A stretch of DNA of 64,000 nt. Origin: Embiotoca jacksoni. Taxonomy: Eukaryota > Chordata > Actinopteri > Embiotocidae. The notes under the pieces were generated by a model. The model was not told the DNA's origin, did not search any database, and saw only the letters and a list, made by a program, of their open reading frames with translations. Below, one piece after another: positions 36,935-50,164 of this stretch. Every line of letters begins with the position of its first letter. The stretch's first letter is position 1. Location: assembly GCA_022577435.1 (NCBI GenBank), contig JAKOON010000015.1:14517830-14581829 (forward strand), written 5' to 3'. Both the position numbers and the translations under genes were made by a program.

Positions 36935-39806
36935 CCAGTCTGTCGCGACTCTACTGATCAAACGCTGTAAAGAGGAGACAAATAACGTGAACCGATGCCA
37001 ACATCTCGCAGTCGAAAAACAAACATCGTAGTTGAAATCTACACCAAACAACTGCGTCAAGCTGTTTTCTTGCCAAGTAATCCAGATGAAAAGCTCAGTG
37101 CTGATCTACGAAAACAAAGACTGCGCCCGGTGATGTTGCGCTGTTGATACTGGACGTGACTCCCGCGTCGGTCTACATTGAGCATGCTCCGGCAGCGAAG
37201 TTAAAGTTGAACATTTAACGAGGCAAATAAGTCGTTTTCTCTCCCGTGTTGTTACAATTTTATCACGTGTGATCGTTAAAGTTAGCAAGCTAGTTTAGCA
37301 GCAGCGGAATAGACGAACAGGTTGCGGTAGTTACTTACGAATACGTGTATTTTCTTCGGTAGTATTAAAAAGGTCTTGGGGGGGGGAAAAAAAAAACCCA
37401 AACTGTCGACTCGTTTCTGTTTCTACACTTAAACCCAGTGCTGACTATTCCGTTTTAACCACGGCGAGAACAGGGAACGATACCTCGTTGTGCCAGAAAA
37501 TTACACCGTCAATTCCTGCTACGCCCAGATCTGGAAGCTTCTACCTGCCCCTGACTCGGGAGCGCCAATCACATCGGCGAGCGAGTTGGATCAACCAATA
37601 GGATTACGATACGAAAGAACGCCCTGAGGAACTGCCTACTTACCGATAGATTGACACGCCCAGTAGCCAATCATCAGACAGGAGTAATTGCAACTGCTGA
37701 AATAACCGCACAGTGGCGCTAACGTCGTACATAAACCATCAAGACTGAGAAAAGAAAGTTTTATTTCAAATATGTTGACCGAGAGATTCAGTCCGACATT
37801 TGAAATAAGAAAACACGGTATCGTATATTACTGTCGGTTACTATAATTACCATGTTTGGGCCCAACTTTAACAAAGGTCCATACATAATGCAGTTTATGG
37901 TTGTAGATGTGAAATAATATTGCAGCAATTTGAAAACATTTGTGTGAGGACTACAGTCTGTCTGAACTGTATTTTAACTTATTTTGTCTCTCGGTGTTTG
38001 ACAAAAAAACAAACTGATATTACAAAATAACCCCCCACCCAGAAAAGCAATCATATTCTTTCGTGAACCAAAGTATTCCTGGAAAAGTCACAACAGAGTA
38101 AAGCATGTATAGACAGAAAGGAGAAGATCAAAGATAACAGAGACCTACAACCAAACCCCAGACAGATGGAGCTCTTAAGATTTATGGTTGTTGCTAGAGA
38201 TGGAGGTCCGCCAACCTGCCTGGTCTCATTCACTCCTCACCTGCAGGCAATATAGATCTAAAGATCAGGTTAACTTCTAATGTGTGCCAGAGATCTTCTC
38301 CTAAATCTCTGTAGTCAGGTTAAGACTTGTAAGCTTTCAGTTTGTAATTGTAGCAGGTAAGTCATAAACAGAAAATATTGCAATTTTATATTCATCTTCA
38401 TATTACATTCATTCATATTATTGTTCACTGATGGATCTCCTAGGACATTCTTTCCTTTTCCTACAGGCCGGATGCACATCTCTCGCATAAACAGAAAACA
38501 TGAATCATTCTGCAAACTATACCTGTATTTATACTTATTAATGGGTGTTTGCACAGTATTTGAATTAGCAGACACCTCAAACACACCAAACCACATGATC
38601 CGGTTGGAAATGTAGGACTACAACCTGAACAAAAAACAAGACACTTTAACTAATGTTATTCTTACATAAGACCGTGAATATTACTGTAAGACTATAGCCA
38701 ATAAAATTCAAATCTAACAAAAGAAAATAATGTGCAGCAACTTTGAGGATCTGTTAACTGTTGCAGTAATTAAACAAAATTCACTGGTCCTGCTTCTTGA
38801 ACTCAATATTTTCCAGTTTTCTTGTTGCCTGAACACAGTGAATGGTCAGACAAAACAAACCTGGGACAAGAGTTGTTTTTTGTTTTTTTTTGGAAAAATG
38901 TTTATTCTTTAGGTTAAAGGAATAAGTAATCACAGAATAATCAGTTATTTTAATCAATAATGAAATTACACATTTATCAAACAGTAAGACAGAGCAAAAT
39001 TAGTGTAACCACTGCAAGCTGTAATATTAAAATGCTGCCTACACTGTATTGCATCAGTAATAATAATAATAAGTAATCCAGTAATATAACAATCTAAGAG
39101 GGACATTCTATTTTATTTGGGACTGAAAGTAGCAGCGTTTTTTTTTTATTAACGTGAAAAATGCTGGCTGATAGTTATTTTCTTGGAAGATTCTGTGAAT
39201 AGATGTTTCCCGTAAAAAAAAAAAAAAAAAAAAAAAAAAACACATGGTATTACAATTTCCCCAAACCCTTGTTTTTCTATTCATTAAAAAGCCCAAAACT
39301 GAACAATAATCTGTTCAAGAACACATATCAGACAAAGAAAATAAGAAAATCCTCACAACCAACAGTACATATTTGTCACTTTTCACTTTTCTTTCTTTAC
39401 GTTTTGTTACTGAAACTAGTGCACCTATGTCAAATTATTCGACGTAATATTGAGCAATAAAATAGATAGCTTACTTAAACTCCAGCTTAACTTGGATTCA
39501 TTTTCCACATTAGTCAGACGTTGATATTGTTTCATATTATTACCATGGAACAAGCTTTATCCAACTAACGTGCCGAGAAGAAAACTGGTGCTTTGTAACA
39601 AAAGGATGTAAAGGGTGTAGCCTAATTGTCTTAATAATACTGGAACACAAACCAGAGGGTTGGTGGTTTGTGATAAAGGGGCGTGACGGCTGGTGGATTG
39701 GAGGCGCATTCACGGTTTGGTCGAGGATGGGAGAGAGCGCAGCGCTGCAGTGGGAGGGAGAGAGGAGGAGGAACTAGTGGTGGAAAAAAAAAAAGTTAAA
39801 GTGAAA
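36935..39806. other. Divergent gap between tbcb and six5
   Basis: Holds the tbcb 5' UTR and promoter on the left and the six5 5' UTR on the right. The middle is AT-rich with homopolymer runs (long poly-A at 39214-39240). No coding exon was recognised. With genes firing outwards from both ends, regulatory elements for both are expected here. Confidence 0.6.
37565..37671. promoter_or_regulatory. Three CCAAT boxes between tbcb and six5
   Basis: CCAAT occurs at 37565-37569, 37595-37599 and 37667-37671. The first two are 30 bases apart, a spacing common for NF-Y. They lie 630-740 bases upstream of the tbcb start codon, near where a 5' non-coding exon would begin, so they probably serve tbcb. The transcription start was not located. 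Confidence 0.4.
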
Positions 39807-42800
39807 ATGGCTTCCTTGTCTTTGGATTCTGCAGAACAGTCTGAGAACAGCGCAGATGAGCCAACGGCTAAGGACGCCAAAGAAGAGAAAGATCCGATCC
39901 AACTTTCGGAACAATTACTACAAAGTTTCCAAAAGTCGGCTCTGAGTTTTTCCACTGACCAAGTATCATGTCTGTGCGAGGCCCTTCTGCAGGCGGGCAA
40001 TGTGGATCGCCTGTGGAGATTTCTATCCACCATACCTCCTTCGTCCGAGCTGCTACGTGGCAACGAGACTTTGCTGAAGGCCCAGGCACTGGTGGCTTTC
40101 CACCGGGACGAATTCAAGGAGCTGTACGCCATCCTGGAGAGCCACGACTTTCACCCGTCTAACCATGGGTTCCTGCAGGACCTGTACCTCAAAGCCCGCT
40201 ACAAGGAGGCGGAGAGGTCCCGGGGCCGCAGCCTGGGCGCAGTGGACAAGTACCGGCTCAGGAAGAAGTTCCCCCTGCCCAAAACCATCTGGGACGGAGA
40301 GGAGACCGTGTACTGCTTCAAGGAAAAGTCCCGCAACGCCCTGAAAGAGTGCTACAAGAGCAACAGGTACCCCACTCCGGACGAGAAGAAAAACCTGGCC
40401 AAACTCACCGGGCTGTCCCTCACACAGGTCAGCAACTGGTTCAAGAACCGCAGGCAGAGGGACAGGACCCCGTCCGGGACCCACAGCAAAAGGCAAGACC
40501 AGCAACACTGGAAACACACTTCACTTATCCAGCTGGCCGTGAGCCCTCAGCTCGGTGGACACAAGTCACGATAGGCGACAGCTGCTTTGAGCTTTCCTTT
40601 GTTTGTCTGCTTCTTACTTTCTGTCGTTTTTATAACAAGGGTCAGTCAGTAAAGTACCAGACGGAGGCTTGATGGTAAACACAGCCCACCGGCCTGTATC
40701 CGGGTAATACAGGGTTACCTCCAAAAACTGCACACATTTTACTTTAAAGTAACAAACACACACACACACACACACACATAAAAAAAGGCTCAAATTCAGA
40801 AGGTGGACAGGAGCTGACTTTTGACAGCAGTGAAGCCACACACGTCGGAGACCAGGAGCATGTTGCTTTGTTGTGAAACGTGAGATCCGGGCGCCCACCG
40901 GGCTCAAGTTTCCTGAAACCCTGCATGAAGGCCTGCAGAGCCGAGGGTGGATGAAGGCTGGCGCAGAAAACTTTCACTGGGAGGGGAGAGTTTTACAGAA
41001 ACTCCTTCACCAAGCAGGGGGAGCCCGATAGGGAAGAGATAAGAGAGACTTGTCTATTCAGACTTGAGGGGTCGTGGTGGTCTGGCAGACAGTCTGGATG
41101 GTCAACCATACTTTGACTCATTAACCAAATGCAGATCCTAAAAACAGTTTCTAGGAATCTCATCAGACTGGACTTCCTGTCTGCACTGAGGTGTACTGCA
41201 GTGTGTGCTTTGTTATGTAGACAGAGGATGAGAGAGATTAAGAATAATTCAAAATGGTAAACCACAGAAAATGTAGTCAACGGAAAGTAGGTAAAACTGG
41301 AAGGAAGCTCTTATCCTTTACCCAATTTACACGGTAACTCATTTGCACAGTGAGGGTAACTCCCTGATCTCCAGCGTGTCACCTGGCCACTTGTTGCCTA
41401 TATTTTCCTTTTTTTTGTAACAATACTATGATAAATGATTTGTTTTTTTTAAATAAGTGCGGTCTCTATTAATGGAGATTATTATGAAACTTACATACAA
41501 ATCTAGAGTCAAACCAGTTACTTAGTATTGTTCAAACAGGCTTCATCACATTAGTTGACTGGTTTAATTCGCAGCTAATGCTAAACATTATGTGAGTAAA
41601 TGTGCCTGAATCAGCAATTTCTCATCTGCAGTTCCCTGACAGAGATTACAAAGCCACCCTAACATAGTACACCATATAACAGTAATAAAAGAGTATAAAA
41701 CTACATTTACCACCGAATACATTTAGCCAGACCACCTGAGTATCATATCAGTTGAAATGAGGATCTCTGGACTGTTACAATATTGTTTACTTTTGCCTAC
41801 AAACATTTTAAGAACCTCTTGTGAGTCAAATCTTTGTACTGCAGCATAATATGCTAAAATAAGTTCACCTCAATGATAAAAAAAAGAAAGAAGTGGTTGA
41901 AATGGTGATGGAAACACCAAGAGGCATCATCAACTAAATTAAAATAAACCGCAGGCTGAACGGAGATATCTGTTTATGATATTTAATAGACAAACGATTA
42001 TTAGAGAAAACAGGGCAGATGAATTGATAATGAAAATAATCTGTAGCTGCAGCACTACTTTGACAAAAAGCTACTTCTTAAATCAAAGTGCAGGGATATG
42101 TCAGATTTTTGGGGGAAATTTGCTCCATTGTGCAAAGTTCAAAATATTTGTATTGTGCAGACTTGCACTTAATTTACTTCATGGCAAAAGCTGAAACTAT
42201 TTAAATAATTAGTAGATCAAATATCACCAACTAATATCACAATCAGAATAGCTTGTGTGTGTGTCTGTGTTCTTTTATTTGACTCATTTATTTCTCCTCC
42301 ACTTCAGCGAGTCTGACGGGAACCACAGCACTGAGGACGAGGCGAGTGCGATGGACGACACCCTGGACAAACCGGAGGAGGTTGCTGGCTCCACGGCCTC
42401 CATCATCTCGGTCTCGGCAATCCCCTGTAGCACAGGAGGCCAGCTCATCCTCAACGGGTCCAGTGGCTTCCTCACAGCCTCTCAGCCATTATTACTCAAT
42501 GGAAACTCCCTGATCTCCAGTACTGGTGCTGGTGTCATAATCAACGGGCTAAGCTTGGGTGATTGCCAGACAGTCACACTGAGTCCTGTTGCAACCAACT
42601 CTTCTTTAATACTGAATGGGGCTCAGGTACTAACCAAACCTGGTATCAGCGTGCAGCAGGCGCAGACAGCAGTTTCTGTGGCAGAGCATGAAGTTTCCGG
42701 CATGGAGGCCAAGCCGAGCAGTCTACCAGCAGTTGTTTTACGCACTAACAGCGCACCAGTCTCGCTCCCTCCATCCATCATTTCTCTGCCTCTGCAGTCC

Positions 42801-45207
42801 AAGTCAGAAAGTGACAATGCAATGGATTTCATCGGCGTCCCGGAATCAGAGAGCCAGACAGTATCGTCCTCTTCTTCGTCTTTATCGCCCTCCTCACCAA
42901 CTCTGTCCTCCCCAACCAGTCTCCATTCACTAGTCTTAACACAAAACTCCCAACGCCAAGAGTCCCTCTCCCTCCCAGCCTCTATGTCGTCCGCAGGCAT
43001 GGTTATCTCCAGTTCTGCCATGTCTCAGCAAGGGGAGTATGTTGTCTGTGCCACTGCTGGCTCCCAGTTAATCCCTTCAGGCTCTGTGGTTTCCTCCAGC
43101 AACTCCACCCCTCAGGTCTTCTCTCTGCCCCAGGTCGTGCCTTCCATCCAGGGTATACCAGTATCCCATCTGGTCCAGCACACTTCAGGAGCCCCGGTGT
43201 CCCAGTGCCCTCAGCTGGTCCCAGTGTCCCCCCTCACTTCGTCAGCACCTCAGTTTCAAAGCACCCAGACTCTGAACACAGGCAGCAGACTGGCTCTACA
43301 GCAGCCGGATGCATCGACACATATGTCTGAATGTGCCACAACCATAGTTTCCATCTCGCAGCTTAACAGCAATCAGCTCCCGCAGCAAGTGATGCACCAG
43401 TTGGGGGAGCAAACCACAAACTCTACACCCAGCAAGGTCCAGGTCCCGCAGGTTATTTCAATCTCCTCCCCAACGCAAGTAGTCCCCGTCCCCCAGGCCA
43501 AAGTTAGCACACCAGCGCAGTTAGTCCCGCTCTCCATGCCCCAGCTGGTCCCAGTCTCCTCCATCCAAACGTCCTCCACCATTTCTTTCCCACAAGTGGT
43601 ACCTGCCAGTTCTTCTCTCTCCATCCCCTCTGCTGGAGTGCCCTTACAGATCCTGACTTCAGCTCCTGCAGCTGGAGGGGTCCCACAGGGTCCTCTCAGG
43701 ATAAACCAGCTGAGGCCCATTCAGAGTGCAGGTCCCCCAACCAGCGTGGCCCCCGCAATGCAGCTCCTAAACTCTGGGATCATTCAGCTTCCCTCTGCTA
43801 CTCCAGGTACAGTGAAGTCACGAGATCTTTGTAAATTGTAATGATCAGTGAACTGACAGAAAATTATTTGAAAACTGTTTTGATAATTCAATTAATTAAA
43901 TGTAATTTCAGGAAGAAAAAAAAAAAAATCTGTTTCCAGCTTCCCAAATGTGATGATTTTATGTTTTTCTTTTCATACATGACATTGAACTGAAAGTATT
44001 TGGGAATAGGTTAGAATTTTTTTTTTTATAAGTGAACTTGAGTTGGAAGTTATGCAAATAGTATCAAAAGAGATCCAATATTATCAGACTGAAATTTAAA
44101 ACAATGTTTTTCATTGTGAATTAATCTGGTGATCATTTTCTCAATAAATTAATGAGTTATTTGGTCAAAAAAGAGAAAACAATGACATTAATTTGTTTCA
44201 GTTGGAACATATTGACATGAACATTTGTCGGTTGCATTTATTAATAGAATAATAGCTATTTTTCTACAACGTTGTAAGATGACAGAAGAAACAGTGCTGT
44301 AACAAACTGAAAAAAATGGGTTCTTTACCAACCCAATATTATCAAAACCAAATTTTTCCTCACAGCAGATGTTTAATGTGTAAAACACATCATTACCAGT
44401 ATCGGTCTTTAAATTAGTTTGCCGTATCCAAGTCTGAGTAGTAAAGAGATGTACTGGTGCTGATAATGATCTCATCTCCTGTGTTGAATGCTGTCAGCTC
44501 ATTATTTGTTGTTCACCACCGTAGGGAACCTCGTCCTCGGTGGAAGCCCCTACCTGAGTGTCCAGCAAGGCAAGCTGATTCTGACCATCCCAGCAGGCAT
44601 CCAGCTCACCAGCCTGCCCCTGAAACCGGTCCCCGACGCTCCCCCCATCTCTGTGAATGGAGCGAGTCCTGTTCTCAACCCCTCCACCCCTCCTGTAGCC
44701 TCCCAGCCTTCAGCCACCTCAGGCTCACACTCCGGCGCCCTCACATCATCTCCCCTGAACTTCATCAGCTCCTCTCCGCCGTACTGTGGCCAAGACGCTG
44801 TCATGGCAACCAGCCAGACCCCCGCCGTCCCCTCCCCTCACACCTTGGACCATTCGGCCACCCCCACAACACTGAACACTCTCACTCCGGAGAGCATGCT
44901 CACCCTCAGCCCCATGTACAGTGGAGTGACACCCAACATCCAACTGTCCCAGCCGGTGTGGAGCCCAGTGCCCCTCTCCACTTCAGCCGGTCTGACGCTG
45001 TTTGATGTCCGTGGCAAGGGGGACCTACCTGTAGACCCGGCTTTGTTAGGCCTGCCTGGAGGAGAGTCGCTGCTTCTGGGAAGTCCCTCTCCGGAGCATG
45101 ATGTGGAAGCCAGCTCGCCACTGGGGAATCCAGACGAGATGGACGGGGACTCCAAGATCCTTACTCAGCTCCAGTCTGTCCCTGTGGACGATGAGCTGGG
45201 CTTGTAG
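39807..45207 (+). CDS. six5: Homeobox protein SIX5
   Basis: Nuclear homeodomain transcription factor of the SIX4/5 class, an EYA partner. Three exons: 39807-40492, 42308-43806 and 44525-45207. They total 2868 bases, about 955 residues, longer than human SIX5 (739). The SIX domain is at about 48-157 (TDQVSCLCEALLQAGN, AVDKYRLRKKFPLPKTIWDG) and the homeodomain at about 160-220 (LTQVSNWFKNRRQRDR). The junction to KSESDGNHSTEDE matches the human junction and requires a GC donor after 40492. Exon 2 is a Ser/Pro/Val-rich activation region with repeated PQLVPVS / PQVVPVP motifs. The end, ILTQLQSVPVDDELGL, is the conserved SIX5 C-terminus. The ATG at 39807 has A at -3; the frame continues upstream but has no earlier ATG. 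Confidence 0.95.
40493..42307 (+). other. GC-AG intron of six5
   Basis: The donor reads AAAAG|GCAAGA and the acceptor CTTCAG|CGAG. The GC donor restores the conserved KSESDGN junction in phase. The nearest GT alternative (after ACCCC at about 40471) is a poor donor and would delete conserved residues. The intron also holds a (CA)n run at about 40755-40779. Confidence 0.75.
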
Positions 45208-47610
45208 CGGGTTTACCGTGTGGCTTGGCCACTGTACGTCTCTAAAAACAAAAGCAATGAAACATACACTAGACTTTGCTGTTTGTTTGTTTTTAAATGA
45301 ACTGAAACATTTCAATCAACCCTCTTAAGACCTACATGTCTTTTGCAGCATGGTAATGTTCTGACATGTGCAAAAAGGGTGCTCTCTCAGCCGGGCCTGA
45401 TACCATCATCCTCCTAGCTGCCACTTTTCATACAAGTCCTCTGCAGCTCTTTTTCATATAGGTCATATAGCAGGGTTGTATGGGAAATCCACCTGCTGGT
45501 TTGATATCACATTCATATAGGTGATATAGCAGGGCTGCATCTCAGAGATGTTCACTAAAAACTGTACGTGCCTTACTTTTTCTTATTTTTTTTTATTTTT
45601 TTTTATCAGATCCAGACAGAAGGAATAACATGGATTAGTCTACTTGCAGGTCCTGGTGTTAAAACAGTTTGTATTATACAAGCGATTTGGCTTTGCCTGT
45701 TCTCTCAGCTCCTCTTCGCAGGTTTGTGGATTACAGACCAAACTCCGCTGTACTATGTCTTGGTTTTTGTTGGCAGATGAAGCTGTGGATCCACCACATG
45801 AGGATACACCGGACTATCTGGCAAAGAGGACAAATCTTAAAATAGTTTTCTGCCTGTGCAGAACCCAAGATGTTCAGGAGTTTGGTTTTCTCTTTCTTGC
45901 TTTCAGCCTTAATATATTATTCTACAAACACTTCAGGAATGTAGTGAAGATCATATTCTTCAGACAGAAGTTGTGTAGGTTTTTTTGTTTTTTTTACGGG
46001 GAACTATTACTATTATTATATGATAGCTTGGAGAGCTACGCAGCAGTATTTTATTACTACAAGTTACTGAAGTTTGGGTTGAAACATGCAGCCTTCCTGC
46101 ATTTTATTAGTAAACTGTTGTTAATGCTGCCCTTGGCTGGTAGAATTATAGGACAGGGAATAAAAGGGTTGATGAAAGGGTTTGTACTCTATGCAATGCA
46201 TGTTTTTTTTTTTTATAGGACACTATGGCTGGGGCAAAAAGCCAGTACACTTGGGAGATGAAAAGAAGCTTTGAAATGCTGAGCTTGGAAATGAAGCATG
46301 GCAGTCCAGTACACTAATACATTTGCTGTGATCTTACTTTTTTTCTTGTAAAATGCATCCAAATTCTCAATACGTTGATACTGATAAGTGCCTTATTTTA
46401 AAGCTTACAAGTTTGATGTTTTTGAATTTTTTTGTTTTGTTTTTTGTTTTGTTTTGTTTTGTATTATTGCTATGTAACCAACCAAATCTCTTGATTCACT
46501 TCATAAGAACTGTTTTTTGAATACCCACATGTTTGTATCGGTTTGATCGTCAATGAAACACCATGTGACACTTTTGGTTGCATGGTCATAGGTCGAGCTC
46601 GTTTTTCTTTTTTTTTTGGTATATTTTGCACATTTCATCATCACAATGTTTACGCTGCGCTGCCATGTTGTTATGCCAGTGGTTGGACTCAGTCAGCTCT
46701 CTCTTAAATAGACCCAAAGAGGTCAATCAGGAAACAGGACACAGATTTATCTGTGAAATCTGTTGCAAACTGATGGAACAACTTGTGAACCTAAAATCCG
46801 ATGAGCGTTCTGCTGTCATAACACAGGTAGCGGTCAAACCTTTGGCCAATTATGGTACACAAAAATACACTTCAGTGTCGCATCTAGTTACAATGGCCTG
46901 TGTGTGTGTGTATTTTTTTTTTACTTATTGTTTGTTCTGTTTTGTGTACATTTAATCTATTTAAAGCATGTATCAATCAGTTTGTAGTTTTAACTGAAAA
47001 AAAAAGTGTCCTTGTGGAAAAAAAACCAAATCGGAAATGATATTCATTTTCACCTGGAAGGTCACGTTGTAGTGCCGCCTGAGTTTTTACCCTCCGAGAC
47101 TACAGGTATTCAATCCATTCTGAGGTCTTTAATACTACATTTTGAAATCGGTCAGCTCCCCTGTTAATACATTTTAAGGACGTTTTTTTTCCCAGTGACC
47201 TTTTTTGTAGATTATTGAACGGCTTGCACAAATAAATTTTAGCCTGAATTTTGCTGAACATTTAAATTAGTTATGGGTAAAGGGAAATGTGTCCATGCGA
47301 GTGGCTCGGGTATATTTGCCATTTCTTTGCCTGCCAAAGTCTGTTGACATTGAAGCCTCTGAGGGCTTATGCACACTTGTACCCCTGCATTTGTTTGTAG
47401 CCTGGGATACATTTATACTCTCCCACCTGACACATAACGTATATGACTCCAGATTTAACCAAATATGTTTGTATGTTGATCGACTTTTGTAATAGTTTTT
47501 AAAGGGATCATTTGTGTCTGTCATTCAACGTTCTTGTCCTCTCATTTTTTGTATTCAAATGCATTTTATTTTTTATATTACATGATATTGTAATAAACAA
47601 CATTTACAAA
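45208..47610 (+). other. Probable six5 3' UTR
   Basis: AT-rich sequence runs from the stop codon to AATAAA at 47592-47597, with an earlier AATAAA at 47231-47236. A 27-base motif, catataggtcatatagcagg and onward, is duplicated about 60 bases apart (about 45457 and 45512). A 205-codon open frame at 45644-46261 is probably chance. From 47611 to 48069 there is only six9 upstream sequence. Confidence 0.5.
47592..47597 (+). terminator. Distal polyadenylation signal for six5
   Basis: AATAAA followed by an A-run and a GT-rich stretch, 2.4 kb after the stop codon. A proximal AATAAA sits at 47231-47236. Confidence 0.45.
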
Positions 47611-48069
47611 AAAAAAGACTTGATGTGAGTGTCCTCCTGCATCACATTTCTGAAATGAATGATTGTACAGCAGTAAAACTAATCATCTGAGGATTTTGCT
47701 TCTAATTTGCTAAGAAAATTTGATTCAAATACATTGTCCATGCGCTTTGAAACCAACATGCGCTTTCACTGGGTACATATTCATAAAATAGGAGAGGTCT
47801 GATATTTGTATAAAGGGTGTGCGCGTGTGTTTGTAGAAGAGATAAAGGGATGTATGGCGTGTTATTCTAACTCCGATGGTCTCAGGTTACCTGGGCATGA
47901 TGATGAGTAATGCTAAAACACACAGGCTCATTGACTTTGTTCATCACAAACAAGCCGTGACGCTCCACAGAGGCTTCAGCCGTCAAGAGAAGTTGTTCCA
48001 GGATATTTCCACAGTTTAGTTCAACTTGCGTCTCAGGACTCCTTGGGTGTCCATCCTGCTCCCACAACG

Positions 48070-50164
48070 ATGACCTTCACAGCAGAGCAGGTCATTTGTG
48101 TGTGTGAGGTCCTTCTGCAGAGCGGTCGCATCGATCATCTCGTCGGCTTCCTTCGCACTCTTCCTCCTCTTTCCTCCTCCGTGTGCTCTGGGGAGCTGGA
48201 GAGCGTGCTGAAAGCTAAAGCCGCAGTGGCCTTTCACCAGGGGCGCTTCTCAGACCTCTACACTCTGCTGGAGGGATTCCCCTTCTCCCCGCGCAGCCAC
48301 CCGCTCCTGCAGCAACTCTGGCTCCGAGCCCACTACATGGAGGCCGAGGGGCAGAGGGGCCGGCCCCTGGGAGCTGTGGGGAAGTATCGTGTGAGGAGAA
48401 GGTTTCCTCTCCCTCACACCATCTGGGATGGAGAGGAGACCAGCTACTGCTTCAAGGTAAGCAGCTGGTATGTAACTAAAGTGTTAGCTTTGAGTACATT
48501 TATTCAAGTACTGTACTTACTCTTATTATAATTTTAATAATAGTTGTACTTTACGTGAGTCTTTTAGGCTACTTTTAATAGAATATGAAATATACTTTTT
48601 ACTCCATTCATATGACATCTTTCCATGTAATTAGTTATTTTGCATGTCCAGGGTTCCTTTAAAAAGATGATCATTTGATGTACATTAACATATTGAAAAG
48701 TAGTAGCAGTATGAAATATACTCCAGCTGTGAGCCAGCAACTGTAACATGCTAATATTAGTAAGCTTTATCAAATTAAATTATCTTAAGTAGGCCTATAC
48801 CTTTACTGATCTGTCTTTTAATGAGGACTTTTTCACCCCTGGCAAAAGGGACCCAATCTACATTATTCATAGGGATTCAAAAAGTTGAATAGCAACATCT
48901 AAATAATTTACATAAAGGTACTTTTACAAAAGGCTTTTAGTTTTTAGTGATAGCACTAGTTCACTAGACCTGACTTTGCACATCCTGTCTGAACATCAGC
49001 TATAGGCTCTCGGAGTTTGAGGAGAGCTGAGAGACGTGTTGGTGTCGTAATAACGTTCAGATTTGCCTCCATTTAATCTACAAACAGGAGAAATCTCGGA
49101 CTCTACTCAGGGAGTGGTACCATCATAATCCTTATCCTTCGACCCGGGAGAAGCGGGAGCTGGCGGCAGCCACCGGCCTCACGACCACGCAGGTCAGCAA
49201 CTGGTTCAAGAACCGCCGGCAGAGGGACCGGACCACCGACGTGATCGGGTCAGTGACGGGGCAGCAGGTCGCTCTAAGGGGCTCCATTGTGTATTAATCA
49301 TTTAACGCCACCCATGGCAACGAGGTTATTTTACAGAAATATTGACGAGAAAGTGATGAAGTTGCTCGTTGCTCAAGACTCACCGTAACCTCAGGAAGCG
49401 AATGAAAACACGGTGATCTAACTAACAAGTTCAGCATCGCCATAAATTTTATGTTTTGCACTGTCTGATTTAAATGATTTATACATATTTTAGGTTAGAA
49501 AAGGTTTAGGAAATACACAAAAATGTACAGCAATGAGTATTTTAGTTGAGTAACACTTCATCAATAATCTTTGGTTGTCCAGGCATTGCTCCAGGCATTT
49601 GATAGTTGAGGACAAGGGGATTAGCAGGAATATCAAATTGTTTCTAGTTTTACAGCCACATAATCTTTTACAAGAGTCAAAACGTTCTAGTTTTAACCCT
49701 TTTTACAACATAGCATGTAAAAAACAACGGAAAGTTGTGATTTCTTATTCCAACCAGGTTGCATGGGAGGGGTTTGTTGGGGGTGTCTCTATAAAGTGCC
49801 TTGAGAAAACCTATACGGTCAATGGAGAAGACATATGTTAGGATTTGGGGCTACATATCCTAAATAAAATTCTGTTGCATGCATTCAATGTATGATGACA
49901 GCACTGTCCTGTGGTTAAATTAGGACACGCGACTTGATTAAATCCTGTTTATCGCCTGCATTTTTCTGAAGATCCTCATCTCCTTCCCTCAGTTTTCAAA
50001 CATCCGACTGCGTAGGACCTTCAGAAGAAGCCTTCCCTTACTCCGACAATGACCTTTCACCTCCTGGCAGCCCTCATCCACAATACCGTCGCTCTCCACC
50101 TCCACCCCTCTTCCATCCACCGCCTCTTCCACGTCACATGTCTGGAGGCCATTCAAACGTGTAA
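48070..50164 (+). CDS. six9: SIX1/2-class homeobox protein, six9-like
   Basis: Nuclear homeodomain protein in tandem with six5. Three exons: 48070-48456, 49088-49248 and 49993-50164. They total 720 bases, 239 residues, against 284 for human SIX1. The SIX domain runs from TAEQVICVCEVLLQSG to GAVGKYRVRRRFPLP. The homeodomain contains EKSRTLLREWYHHNPYPS and TTTQVSNWFKNRRQRDR; the ETSYCFKEKSR and TTTQVSNW signatures place it with SIX1/2, not SIX4/5 or SIX3/6. The short C-terminus (SEEAFPYSDNDLSPPGSP) resembles the SIX1/2 tail, and phases join exactly (GG|T). The SIX domain is clearly more diverged than SIX1 or SIX2. Fish are known to keep an extra SIX1/2-type gene, six9; the symbol is inferred from class and from linkage to six5. 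The start is the ATG at 48070, with A at -3. Confidence 0.85.

Noticed and set aside
39693..39806. N-terminal extension of SIX5 by 38 residues
   Set aside because: The extended frame starts at GTG, not ATG; the first ATG is 39807 with a good context.
48043..48069. N-terminal extension of six9 by nine residues
   Set aside because: It begins at TTG; the first in-frame ATG is 48070.
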